Assembly (NCBI GenBank): GCA_004369085.1
Contig: ML210411.1
Span: 9,708-33,428 of the forward strand
Direction of reading: 5' to 3'
DNA: 23,721 nt
Source of the DNA: Coprinopsis marcescibilis
Taxonomy: Eukaryota > Basidiomycota > Agaricomycetes > Agaricales > Psathyrellaceae
In this document: in pieces, positions 7,313 through 17,821 of the stretch
Layout of the letters: every line of letters starts with the position of its first letter
Position numbering within the stretch: position 1 is the stretch's first letter
Position numbers and translations under genes: made by a program
Notes under the pieces: generated by a model
Seen by the model: only the letters and a program-made list of their open reading frames with translations
Database searches by the model: none
Told to the model about the DNA's origin: nothing

Positions 7313-7432
7313 TATTTTATTGTATTTTTATTTTTCAATTCAACAATTTATTTGTACCAGGGACTGATCGCAGCCTGGTTCCTATCTAAGCACAATGTAC
7401 TAAGGTGCTACACTATGCAATAGGACTTGAGA
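7313..7432 (-). repeat. Possible second, degenerate tRNA-derived SINE
   Basis: The minus strand contains an A-box-like start (TGCATAGTGTAGCACC) and a decayed B-box region (GGCTGCGATCAGTCCCTGG), with partial pairing of TTG..CAA at the ends. It is followed by an A-rich tail (7313-7356 read on the minus strand). The head-then-A-tail order is that of a SINE. Divergence is high, so this is a tentative call. Confidence 0.4.
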
Positions 7433-7973
7433 ATGGTGGGTCTTGGCCCACCCTTTGACATACAAGCCTTCCCCTGGATGTAGGCTCAGAAAGCTCCATG
7501 CTGGTAGGTGTGGCATATGCACAGTCAGATGTCTGAAACCCTACTGGGGCTAATGGGGCAGCATAGGGTGTCCACACCCCTGCACCAATTGTTAGAATTG
7601 GTGTGTGTGTTCTCAGCATCTTCAACTTGGACTTTATGTACCTTTTCCTTCTATCAATTCCTTTCATATTTGGTATCACCACAACCACCTTGTTTCCCTC
7701 TTTCCATTGGTATGCAAGGGACATTTCCATTCCCAATACTTGTTGAGTTATATACCTTTTGATATAGTTACATCATATAGTCTCCATTTGGAAACTTGTA
7801 CTGTTGGCATCAGTTCCTGCCTTGCATATACTGATGTAGTTTGCTCTTGAGACCCTTAGTTCATTTCCTGACTATAGGACTCTGGTTTCACTTATAGAGA
7901 ATAAAGTCATTGATCAAGAGCCCTTGTATTATTGAACTCATCTGTAAGGCAGACCACATCAGGAACACTCACC
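7433..7973. other. Spacer, no gene recognised
   Basis: It contains the 37-base repeat at 7554-7590 shared with 4208-4244. Short frames occur on both strands but none shows a domain. The last 8 bases (7966-7973, CACTCACC) are the left target duplication of the hAT element. Confidence 0.4.
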
Positions 7974-8957
7974 TAGTGTTGCCACAGGTCTGGTCAAACC
8001 CATGTAACCTGCGACCCAAACCAGTTTCAACCCAACCCAACCTGACAGGTGAGGTCATAGGTTGAGGCTGGTTGGCAACCTGATAAAACTATACAGTTTA
8101 TGGGTTAACCTGGTTCAACCTGATATGTAATTCCATATTCGTTCTTATCCATCATAATGTGTTCGTTTCCCCATTGTGAGGGCCTTTCCCAGCTCCCAGC
8201 TTCCAACAGTAACTCATCCCTCGTCCCTGACCACTCTGTAGTATCTTTTGATTGTCCAAGAATGCAGTGGGGCTCTGAGTCTTAAACACCAAATTTTGCT
8301 TCCTCATCGCACCCAAACGACCTCACCAGTGTTGTCATACCCATTCAACCTGCCTTTCACAATTCCACATCATTTCGCCATGGCCCAGGGCTCAATATTT
8401 CAATGGAAGATAGTCACGTTGGTCAGGGTGCCAGGCACGTTCTGTGGTGCTCTTCCTGCTGTGAATAGCATGAGGTATGTTTGATTTCCAAACTGCTACA
8501 CTAGCATCTTAATGATGTATTCCTTTTGTCATGCTCAGGCTGTACCAGTGCTTGTTATCATTAAATCGGCAGGATTAAGAGGCGACGGAAGGATATTCTG
8601 GGGTCAATGGGATTATATGGGGGAATTTGAAAGACTTCCGGTAATGTTATCAACTTCAAAACTCTCCCGTCTGACGTAGTTTTGTTATTACTTGCCAAGC
8701 TCCCCAATGTACTGCTCCCCAATGTCATCGTTTTTCTTGCATCACAAGCTGTTCAGATTGAGATAAAAGACTCAATGAATGGCTGAGCAACACATTGTCC
8801 TTCCCACCCTATCCCATTTCTTTCAACGTTCTCTCCTCTACAACATTTCATGGTTTGAGACTGAGGATCCCGCTGAGGAGCTGCTGCTGCACAGGCCCCC
8901 CCACGACAGGCACCAGCCACTCGTCAAACACGCTTGTACAACAATAGTGCAGTTGAA
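7974..8957 (+). promoter_or_regulatory. hAT 5' region: terminal and subterminal repeats, leader
   Basis: The first 150 bp are terminal and subterminal repeats that would bind transposase. The rest up to the ATG at 8958 has no recognised domain. A 60-codon frame at 8779-8961 reads through this region but overlaps the transposase start in another frame and looks incidental, although a short upstream exon cannot be ruled out. Confidence 0.4.
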
Positions 8958-11900
8958 ATGACTCTCAACCTGGACGGTAAGCCATGCATACCCATTCCAA
9001 GTCTTGAGTGTACTGAAAGTGTTTTAGTGAATCAAAGCGCTCCAGGTGCACCCCCAGCACCCCCAGCTGATCATACCCTGACTCTGATTGCTCAGGATCA
9101 AGCCCCAGCACTCAACACGAATATGGGAGCCACACAACCTATCAAGGACCCCAACAACCCATTCCTGGCCCCCCTTGGATCAGGCGCAGCAGCAGGAGTG
9201 CATCCATACCCACCCCCGTTGCAAGAGGTGCTTAATGCTGTTGCTCTTCCAGCTCTTAACATTCCCCATGCCGGGCCTTATAGCCCAGATTGTGGTCAGC
9301 GCTCTTGGTCTTGGTCTGCCTCCAGGAACATGTCCCCATTGCCATTGTCATTGCCAGACTCGCATTCTCACACTAACAATAAGAAGAGGAAGAATGCAGC
9401 CGACATTTGGACCTTTTTTGCAAAGGATCTGGGTTGTAACAAGTATCAGTGCAAGTTTTGTTCGTAAGTAGTGGTTTATCCACTCTACTCTTGGTATTTG
9501 TTCAGAGGGCAGAACACTTACACACCGGGACAGGATCCAAGCACAGGCCAGTACACTTTCCTCTGGAAGCCAAGTTGCAGAATACCAGAAGGTGTCAGGC
9601 ACAGGCGTTCTGCGTTGCCACCTTCTGGCTTGCCATCTTGGCGAATGGGTTAAGGGCTATGATGACCACAAGATCCCAATCACAGCCAAGGAGGCGAAGG
9701 AATGTGTCGCAGGGTACCGTGCCTGCCAGGGACAAGGATCAGCACAAGATGACACACCAGCTATGCCCATACCTGAATTCAGTGATGAGACTTTCATCAA
9801 TGCTCTTGTCAACTTTATTGTTGCCAATGACCAGGTACGTACTATTGGCATTGTTTTATGCCTGTCCCAGGCTCATGATATCACATGCTAGTCACTTAAT
9901 GTTGTCGAATCAGTCTTCTTTTGTCAACTGTTGCTGCTACTGTGCAGCAAGCTTTTGGACAAAGACATTCCGCATCGCACCTCAGTCCGTAACCACATTG
10001 AAGCTTGCTGGAAGGAGTATTTGGCTCAGCTTAGTGGTGAGCTTAAGGTCAGTCACTTTACCTTGATTCTGCCAGGCTTCATACTCACTTAACTCTAGAG
10101 ATCTGTTGGCAAAGTGTTGTTGAGGTCAGACATATGGTCTGACCCAAACCTATGTCCATACATGGCAGTGACGGCGCATTGGATTCAGTCTGAGACTGTA
10201 GAGACGAGCGAGGGCCCTGTCACTAGCCTTACCCTCCATGCTAACCTCATTGCTTTCCATCACATCCTGGGCCAGCATACAGGGGAGCATCTTGCGAATG
10301 CCCTCCTGCATATCATTGACCAACTCAAGATTGACTGCAAGGTATGTCATGAACTTGTGCTTGATCATCACTGCAGAGGGTAACTATTATTGGACTTTGG
10401 TTTAGATTGGGTGGATAACACTAGATAACGCATCCAACAATGACATGATGGTTGAACATTTATCCTGCCTCCTTGGTAATAGAGGCCTCTCATTCTCAGA
10501 TTTCAAGCACCGTATCTGGTGTGTCCTCTCCACTTGATCTGCCAATGACAGATGGCTCAAGTCATATTTGATAGGTGCTTCCCACATATCACCAATCTTG
10601 GAAGCAAGGCTGTGCTCACTGGTCTAACAAATATTACCTTGGTTTCTGTAAATGACGATGACGTTGATGTTGACAATGAGGTGCTATCACAAGACCCCAA
10701 TCGTGACCTTATTGCTCACATCCGCGCAATCATACGAATGGTGCCTGTCTTTATTTGTCTTGCTGGGCTATAGGCTAATCACTTTATGACTATGAGATCC
10801 ATTCATCATCTCTGCAATGTGACTGATTTCCTGTCATTCAGCAGGCTCTTAATGCTGGGCAAGTCCCACTGGAGCTTCTCCATAATGTTGACACTTGTTG
10901 GTCATCGACTCTTTTGATGATCAAGCACTTCATTGAGTTAAGAGAGGTACAAACCATCACAATGTTGCTCTGCATGTTTCCCCAGCAACTGACGATGTCT
11001 GTTTAGCCAATTACACAGATGATTTCGCAGACTTGTGAACTGCAGAAATACATGGTCAAAGATTCCGAGTGGGATAAGCTTGACATTTATATCTGAATCC
11101 TGTGTGTGGGTTTAATATCTGAGTGTAATCGGTGTGTGTTGCATGACTAACCAGCTCCATAGGTCCCTCAGGCATTCCAACAGAAGTTATTGGGTGAAAA
11201 GGCACTAACTTTGCATCAAGCATTTCCATCGTTTCATCGAATGGTTACAGCCTGGGAGCAGATGTGCAAAACAATCCCAGAGTATTGTGCTGCTATACAA
11301 ATGGGAATCAACAAGTTGAAATTGTATTGGACTGACATTGAGAGAGTTCCAGCGTACACACTTGCACTAAGTAAGTCATGCTGCTTTTGTTATTCCATAT
11401 TGTTGTCTTACCCCTATGTTTTGCAGTCATTACTCCATCCATCAAGCTTGCTTGGCATCACAAGCATGCAGAGCAATGTCTCCCGTGGGCAAGACAAGCT
11501 TTTCTCAAAGCGGTGTGTGTGTTCTCTTTCTTGACCAGACATGCCGGGGTTCCAAATTCTAACTAATGTGATGCTGGTTTCATCTTAAGTTGAAGCCATA
11601 TCACCTAGCAAACAATATTAATACCCCAGCACCACAGTGCCGGCACCCCAGTGACCACAATGATGATTCATGGGCAGATGAAGCACTTGGATCACCCCTT
11701 GTCCAGCCCAATCAGCACAACCTCAGTCTCCAAGCAGAGATTGATGCATACTTGCTTGACTCACGCACAGGCTCATCAACCATATGCTTTTGGCAGGTAT
11801 GTACAGCAACTCATTATCTACCATACCTCACCATATCTTCCACCAATCCTTCAGGATATTCATAACCGTGAAGTGTACCCCACAATCTTCCGCTTGGCAA

Positions 11901-12244
11901 TGGACATCATGGCTATTCCTGGCTCAGCAGTTCCCTGTGAGTGCATGTTCTCATCAGCTAAGGAGACCATCACTCCTCAGCGCAACTGCCTGCAACATGA
12001 GCTCATGGAAGCCCTGCAAATGCTCAAGTTCTTGCTGTGTTACGGTGTGTCAACACTCAACTTTATGGCTGGAACCAGCAAATCCAATGAAATACAGGCT
12101 TTGGAGGGTATTTCTAGGGACAATTCTACTCTCCCTGATGATATTTCAACTTATCTTACTCACTTAATGGGTAATATGGGCATTGGCAATGATACCGGAG
12201 ATGAGGAGCCTGAGTGGGAGGACAATGACGACATGTACGAGTAG
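8958..12244 (+). pseudogene. hAT transposase, 12 exons, two in-frame stops
   Basis: Exons by frame and splice signals: 8958-9463, 9534-9834, 9892-10047, 10099-10341, 10406-10511, 10562-10740, 10797-10946, 11007-11105, 11163-11370, 11427-11512, 11590-11796, 11855-12244. Phases agree throughout, giving 877 codons including the stop. Exon 1 ends with a BED finger (DIWTFFAKDLGCNKYQCKFC), completed by HLLACHL in exon 2. Catalytic-domain motifs are SDIWSDPNL (first Asp), ITLDNASNN (second Asp), RCFPHITNL and VDTCWSS. Exons 11-12 hold the dimerisation region (IDAYL, YPTIFRLAMDIMAIP, SSAKETITP). TGA codons at 10824-10826 and 11094-11096 replace expected Arg. The first ATG in frame is at 8958; the frame is open further upstream without ATG. 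Confidence 0.88.
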
Positions 12245-12437
12245 GATAGATATCTGTATGCCCCTGATTTCCCAATTCGGACAGAGATTTGATGAGTTCT
12301 GGTTCGGTTCAAGTCAAGTTCAGTCAGTGACCCAAACAGTCGTCGGTTGGGTTGCAACCCGACTGACATTTATGGTAAACCCGTGTCAACTTGACCCAAC
12401 CTGAACCAACCTGACCTGTGGCAACACTACACTCACC

Positions 12438-13302
12438 CCCTTATGTAAGCCACTTGGCCCCCTCAATGTCAACCTCAATAACTTGGACAACTCAATGCAA
12501 ATGTACAAACTGCTTGCTCAGTACTGTGGCGAGGACAGACATAAACATCTGCCAGCTTGAAAATTTGAAAATTATTGACTTTTAACAAACTTATATAGCT
12601 TTTTTCTGAAAACACCAAAAACACCCCAAATATGTTTTTATGCACTTGAGAAGAGGAAAGAAAAAAGTTGAACTTTCAATGCAAACACTTTGGCCATGTG
12701 AATATTATGTAACATTGGGGGTGACCAAGCCCCGCAAGCCTGGCGGTCATGTGATTTGGGCACTGCATTTTGATCTGCCCTGAAAACCTGAAACCAGACA
12801 TGTTTCAGCATATATCCCCAGGAACAAATCACTTTGAGGCAAGATAACATGTTACAGGAACTTTTACATAGTATTAGACTTGAAATCTACCATCTTGTAT
12901 TTTATAATGTAAAATGAACCAAGTTATGAACCCGTTAACATTTCTCCCTGCCAAAATCTGGCTGATTTTGGCAGGAAAAATGGTTTGGCTTATAACTATT
13001 CAAGGAGAGCTCCGTTTCCCTTCGTTGTTAGAGCATTTTGAACCTATTCCAATCAAGGAATCGATCTTATGGGCTACTTTATTTGTTTTCCTTCTGTAAT
13101 AGCATAATCCTTGCATAAAAATGCACTGATCTCCTATTTTAATTGTGTATATATCATTATTTTTATATTTGAGTCCATAGGAAGTGCTGCCCTGCCTCTG
13201 ACGCATGGTTTTGTCTCTTAGTTCAGGCTAAACGGTTTGGTAGCAGGGAAGTTATACACCATTTACAATATGAGCCCCAGAAGGTCTAGACAAACATATG
13301 TA
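12438..13302. other. AT-rich spacer, no gene recognised
   Basis: I see no coding region. The stretch holds the hairpin at 12947-12975 and several A- or T-rich runs. Short frames (12638-12850 minus, 12914-13099 plus) have no recognisable domain. Confidence 0.4.
12947..12975. repeat. Hairpin with perfect 12-bp arms
   Basis: CCTGCCAAAATC is followed by a 5-base loop and its exact reverse complement. There is no adjacent gene whose end it would mark, so a terminator role is unsupported. It may be a MITE remnant. Confidence 0.85.
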
Positions 13303-13955
13303 CAGTCGTAGTATGCCCCTTTGTACACAGCCACTCCCCTGTACACTTGGACTCTACGGTGAATTGCTCAACAGGCTCTGCGTATTTCTCCATAATTTCT
13401 TCTGAATATAATAGGTACAAGCAAGCTCTATTACATGTATGACAAGAAATTTTGAGATAATTGACGGATGAGAAGTTATCTTGCAAATTGAGGGCCTGAT
13501 GTGAAATGTTACATTCTTTCGAGCTGTCCTGTGAGAGCAATTTTGATGTAAACCATCCAGGTTTGAGCCAATTCAATGCTTAGCTGCTTGTTAATTCTGT
13601 TTGCGCAAAAGGAACGACAAAAGACCTCTCCAATGTTGTGTAAATTGAAATATACTGTCAATATTGAGGTTTTTGAGGGAGCGTGACACCAGGGTGTCAC
13701 GCTCCTCCCGCCAAAAATAGGCATGTCACACGGCATGTCACACTGTACAATGGAGTTGAATTTGCCAAATTTCGACCCCTTGACGCGGATTTTGGTTCTT
13801 TCACTTGGATACCAAGATTGTACGGATTTTGTACATTCGTCTAATAGCCAGAACACATAGCTACATAATGGTACTGGTTTGACCAGAATCCGTTCACTAT
13901 TCCCCATGATATGTGGAGAATACCGAAAAATGTACAACGGACCGTACTACGACTG
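13303..13955. mobile_element. Tc1/mariner-type MITE, 653 bp
   Basis: TA dinucleotides at 13301-13302 and 13956-13957 flank inverted terminal repeats that start CAGTCGTAGTA on both sides; 21 of the first 25 bases match. TA duplications with CAGT-type ends are the mark of the Tc1/mariner superfamily. The interior has no transposase. A 142-codon minus frame (13509-13937) exists but shows no domain I know. The middle holds a second strong palindrome (13678-13705). Confidence 0.75.
13678..13743. repeat. 13-bp-arm hairpin followed by a 12-bp tandem repeat
   Basis: GGAGCGTGACACC, a 2-base spacer, then its exact reverse complement occupies 13678-13705. At 13720-13743 GGCATGTCACAC occurs twice in tandem. 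The shared GTGACA/TGTCAC word links the two. The palindrome resembles two element ends fused head to head. Confidence 0.85.
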
Positions 13956-14183
13956 TAAACAAAGGACTTTATGCTTGACACGCTGAAACCTCATGGCCTC
14001 TAAAGGTTTCTTTTGCTCTTCCACCACTTTTACCCAACCTCTAACACTCAAACTTACCTCTAAGCCCCATTCCAAGCAATTTTCATACCAAAGTGTGTAT
14101 AAATCTCTGAAAATACACTAATATAATCATATATTTGTCAAATATGGCTCTAATTTCATCGGATTTTAGGTTATTACCCCACC
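13956..14183. promoter_or_regulatory. Upstream region of the coiled-coil relic with TATA-like box
   Basis: TATAAAT at 14098-14104 lies about 80 bp before the ATG at 14184, a reasonable distance for a fungal promoter. Nothing else is recognisable. Confidence 0.35.
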
Positions 14184-15882
14184 ATGCCCCAGATATCTAA
14201 AGCAAAAAAGGCCAAAAGGAAAAATGCTGGCCTGGCAGCTGCCACTGCTACCGCCATGCATGATATGGAGGCCTTGGTAGCTGAAACAGCTAAACTGAAG
14301 GTTTGTCTCAAGAGTTCTGCAGCATTAGTGGATGACTTGGAGAGGAAACTCTCTGAAGCAACCACCCAATGTGGAGCTTTAGAAGCCAAGCTTCAGGTAG
14401 CAGTAGGCTGGGAGAAGCAGCTGGCTGATAAATGTGAAGCCCTGGGAAAGGCACTCTGTGGGGAACGGCAGTATGTCTGATGAGGGAAGGCCAAGCAAGA
14501 GTCCCTTGTAGCCCAGCTCAAGGCTACTCAATTTGCCTCTTGTATGTCAGCATTGGAGTGTATCAAGGCTCAGAGAGATACCCGCCAGGAGGCTCTGACT
14601 CTGACAGCCTCAATCAAGCGTCTTGAGGCTGAGAAATCTTACCTATCCAAGCAGGTTGTCTATGCTACTGGAGAAGTTGACACATGTCAACATGAGTATG
14701 ATGTACAGCTTCAGGAGGTGCTCACTAAGCTAGATGCTTGCCAGAAAAGAGCTGCAAGACTTTCCAGGCATGTTAAGCGAGTCCCCAATACCCTGGAGCA
14801 TGCACTTCTCAAGGCTGAAACTACAAGGTCACTTCTTCACCTGAAGGAAAAGGGGATTTACACAGAGAAAGTTTGGGACCTTGTCTGCTCCCTTGTGCAT
14901 GCTGGAGTTGCTGCTCAGAATGTAGGTAGCGTGATTCACCAGGTTCTTGCAGTAGCCAATGTTACTGCAGTTGGTGATATCAGCCGGCCCTCTGTTGCAC
15001 AAATTATGGTTGAAGGAGGTGTTGCATCCAAGCTCCAGCTTGCATATGAGCTTCAAGAGGCTGACGGTATGTTCTGCATATAATGTAAGAATCCATATAT
15101 TAACTTATTGCAGGATTTACGTTGAGTGCCAATGGAACCAACGATTGAGCAGTGAACTATAATTCACATCATTTTAACATGAAAGTTGGCTCATACTCAT
15201 CTGACAGTCCAGAACCTGATTTGAAGACTCAAGTGACACACTTCCTTGGCATCATGCCTTGGCTGGATGCTAGCACCAAGGAGTCTATCAAGGATTATGA
15301 GGCTATTCTTACCAACCTCACAGATCTATTCAACCGCAGCCCCTTTGGGAAGCATCAACACTCTGGATTATTGCAGGTTGTTGACATCCTTGTTAACCTG
15401 ACAGGGATGCATTCTGATTATTGTGCCAAGGAAAAAAAGGATGCAGAGGCACTCAGAAAGATGAAGCTGGATGCTCGAGAGCATATCTTAGGTGAAGAAG
15501 CATTTCTTGAGATGTCCAAGGCCGAGCTACTGCCTTACTTTACTGAGGCACACAAGAAGATGATTGAGAATGCAGGAGGTGAAGAGAAGTGGAATAGTCT
15601 GTCCCAGGGAAAGCAGGCAGAGAGCACTGCCAGTATGCTTGAGGGGATTATTCAGGATCTGGGTAGGGAATCATTGGAGCTGATGTCAGAGGAGGAGAAA
15701 CATGTGATGAAGCTGTTTATATGGGCAGGGTGTGGGTGTCACAAGGATCTTAACTCTATGCGAGGGTTTTACATGGCACTGCAAAGCTATTATGAGGAGC
15801 ATCCTGAAGTAGCCACTCCTATTCTTTTGGCAAACCAGGATAATGCAGCAGTTCTTGAAGATATGTGTTACAATGCAAGACA
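14184..15882 (+). pseudogene. Relic of an Agaricomycete coiled-coil, transposon-associated-like protein
   Basis: Exon 1 is 14184-15066, the intron 15067-15113 (GTATGT..GCAG, 47 nt), and exon 2 runs from 15114 until an LTR cuts it at 15883. Residues about 30-190 are coiled coil, with a basic N-terminus (SKAKKAKRK). Two helical segments follow (VWDLVCSLVHAG; RPSVAQIMVEGGVASKLQ), then GFTLSANGTN, GMHSDYCAKEKK and KLFIWAGCGCHKDLN. I recall this order from many uncharacterised Agaricomycete proteins near mobile elements; the spaced Asp residues hint at an RNase H-like fold, which is inference. Stops: TGA TGA at 14478-14483 and TGA at 15146-15148, all likely from CGA. SAN (15131-15133) probably replaces SAD. 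The C-terminus is missing. Confidence 0.65.
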
Positions 15883-16118
15883 AATAGTAGGTCTTAGTCG
15901 TTCATCGATAGTTCACAATAGAGTCGAGAATATAGATCATTGAGGCAAATGACTTGGGTTGAGTGAGTCAAGACGAACTAACGTCAAGATGATTGAGTAT
16001 TCGAGTTTCTCTGAGTGAGACGATCCATCGATGAGAAGACTAACGAAAGTCTTATTCGCAAACTATTGAGTATGAACAAAGTGAAACGAGATTGAAACTA
16101 AAGTACAACTACCAACTA
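15883..16118 (-). repeat. 3' LTR of the gypsy element (matched part)
   Basis: It aligns to 23155-23389 over its whole length with about 18 substitutions, 15 of them transitions and mostly at CpG, plus one single-base indel. The real LTR probably extends to about 16235: the bases 16119-16235 include a TATA-like TTTATAG on the minus strand, and a G-rich run (GGGGGTA, minus strand) at about 16232-16240 could be the polypurine tract. Minus-strand ends of the matched part are TAGTTGG and TACTATT. Confidence 0.8.
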
Positions 16119-16284
16119 TGGTAAGTTTAAATATACAATCTTTATCAATAAGTTCCATCTGTTATCTTTACTATAAATAAGAAAAACTACTACGTCATAT
16201 CCTCATGTTTGTTATCTTCCTAAAAATACCCCCAAGATCTGGACTGACAGTCAGGGGTATCTACTGATTCATAATCAAACAATC

Positions 16285-17821
16285 CTAATCTTCCATTTGT
16301 ATCTTGTAACACTCATCTTCCATTAATACATATCCATCTTCATGTTTCACCATTGAAGATGGTGTAACATTACCCCCGTTCTTGATCTGAAGCCTCCTGG
16401 ATTCAGTCTCGATTTCCATACTTGTCTCAGCAGTAAATGTTGTCATCCCAATTGTCTTCATGGTGATGCCGAGAATGTGATTTCTCAAGGTGGTTGGGGT
16501 ATAGTCAGTTGAGGCAACATTGGTTGTTGTTGGGGAGGTGTTGGGGTGCTTCTTCTCCACAGGTTTGACATTCGTATTGGTGAGGGCAGAGTGCTTTGAG
16601 GTGTTGATCGGAGTGGCAGATGAAGCACATTTTCTTGCCATTTCGAGTGGGCAGTGGTTGAGGGGTTCTGGTTGTTCCAAAATTGGGAACATGTCCATCT
16701 GTGGGTGTTTGAATGGTAGAAGGTCCTGGAGTAGAACTCGTCTGAGTATCTTGTGGTGGTCTTTCATTTTTAACAGTGAAAGTTGGATCGGTGAGTCCGA
16801 TTGATAGTAAAATGGTCTTGCAGGTTTGTTTGGAAGTCAAGTGGTTTCTCCCCTTGACCATTGGAGAAAAATGTGGCGCAGGGTTGTGGGGAATTCTTGA
16901 TGGTCCTTGGGTAATGTTTTTTCCTTTATCTGTTGTTTGGGTATCAGTTGCCGAGGTTGGGTGATTGGATCCTGATTGAGGATCTGTTGGTTTTGAGAGA
17001 TGATCCTCTTGAGGTTGGTTGGTGTTTGGTGATCTCAAAGATTGGGGAGTGGGTGTTACATTCTGGTGTGATTTCTGGGTTGAGGGGGGCATTATTTCAA
17101 CAACAGATTCGTCGGACTTTACTGATTCTTGATCCTCTTTTTCCTGTCTTTTCTTCTGATGTTTCTTGTCACATTGAATGAGAAGCATGGTCCAAGATTC
17201 TTGGAGTGTTCTTCCAAAGGAATTGAGGTCAGAGAATTGTTGTCATAAATTGTGAAGGAGTCTTTTAGTGTCTTGTATAGAACCGCAGAGTTGTTCTCTT
17301 TGACAGACGAATTGTTGATAGGAAATGTAGGTGTCAGCGGCCACATCGCTGGAATGGTCTTGGTCTCCATTCATGGGATCGAATCAGTCAGTGGGAATAG
17401 AAAAGAACTGATTGAAGCTGATAGTACAATAATACCATTTGGCGATTTCCTCTTCTTCTTTATTCATGGCAGTGCGATAGGATCCGTTGAATCCCTTTTG
17501 ACAAGGATGATCCTTCTGGGGTGGATGTTCAAATTGTTTGGGCATGTAGAGTGGATGTTCATAAGAGGCATGTTTCATGTTTTGAGCTTGTTTGAGCTCT
17601 TCTTCAGGTTTGGTCAGGTATTCCAGGTTGTATTGTCCTGGTCGGAAGGGAATAGGATAAACAAGCTTGTCAGAATAGATGGGATTGTTGGTTTGGGACA
17701 TGGTAGAGTGAGTTTGTTGAGGCGATTTAATCTTTGGCAGATTGAAGTTCTCAGCGTCAATTTGTTCTTGTCTTTTATAGTTGATGTAACTTCTTGTAAG
17801 CTTCCAAGATCCAAGTGACAT
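16285..17821 (-). pseudogene. Extra gypsy frame after the chromodomain, with zinc knuckles
   Basis: The minus frame from 17821 overlaps the chromodomain end in another frame and reads on through TGA codons (17384-17386 and near 17251) to 16505. It starts MSLGSWKLTRSYINYKRQ, passes a Tyr/Pro-rich part (YPIPFRPGQYNLEYL), a helical Gln/Leu-rich part likely to coil (QREQLCGSIQDTKRLL), a long Pro/Thr/Ser-rich linker, and ends with CFICHSDQHLKALC (C-x2-C-x4-H-x4-C) and a second Cys/His cluster CQTCGEEAPQH. A shifted frame (to 16285) may be the true C-terminus. CCHC knuckles bind nucleic acid; having them after integrase as well as in gag is unusual. The role is unknown. Confidence 0.6.

Larger units (their letters stand above)
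7974..12429 (+). mobile_element. Complete hAT-family DNA transposon, 4456 bp
   Basis: The 8-bp sequence CACTCACC occurs at 7966-7973 and 12430-12437. The element begins TAGTGTTGCCACAGGTC and ends in the exact reverse complement; the inverted repeat extends to 20 of 21 bases. Inside both ends lie subterminal repeats of CAACCTGA and CAACCCAACC types. It carries one plus-strand transposase gene with BED finger and hAT dimerisation region. TAGTG-type ends with 8-bp duplications are diagnostic of hAT. The element is structurally whole, but its gene has in-frame stops. Confidence 0.95.

Noticed and set aside
8934..8957. Upstream TTG start for the hAT transposase
   Set aside because: Eukaryotic genes rarely start at TTG, and the first ATG (8958) in the same frame lies 24 bases downstream.
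9464..9505. Shorter first intron of the hAT gene ending at TTGTTCAG (9505)
   Set aside because: It leads into a frame that does not reach the BED His residues; the acceptor at 9533 gives the frame that continues to HLLACHLGEW.
13509..13937. 142-codon minus frame in the MITE as a gene
   Set aside because: No domain, no splice or promoter context, and it spans the internal palindrome; likely chance in a stop-poor strand.
16505..17818. Plus-strand frames across the gypsy element (for example 17252-17818)
   Set aside because: They are antisense shadows; the minus strand carries the recognisable domains.
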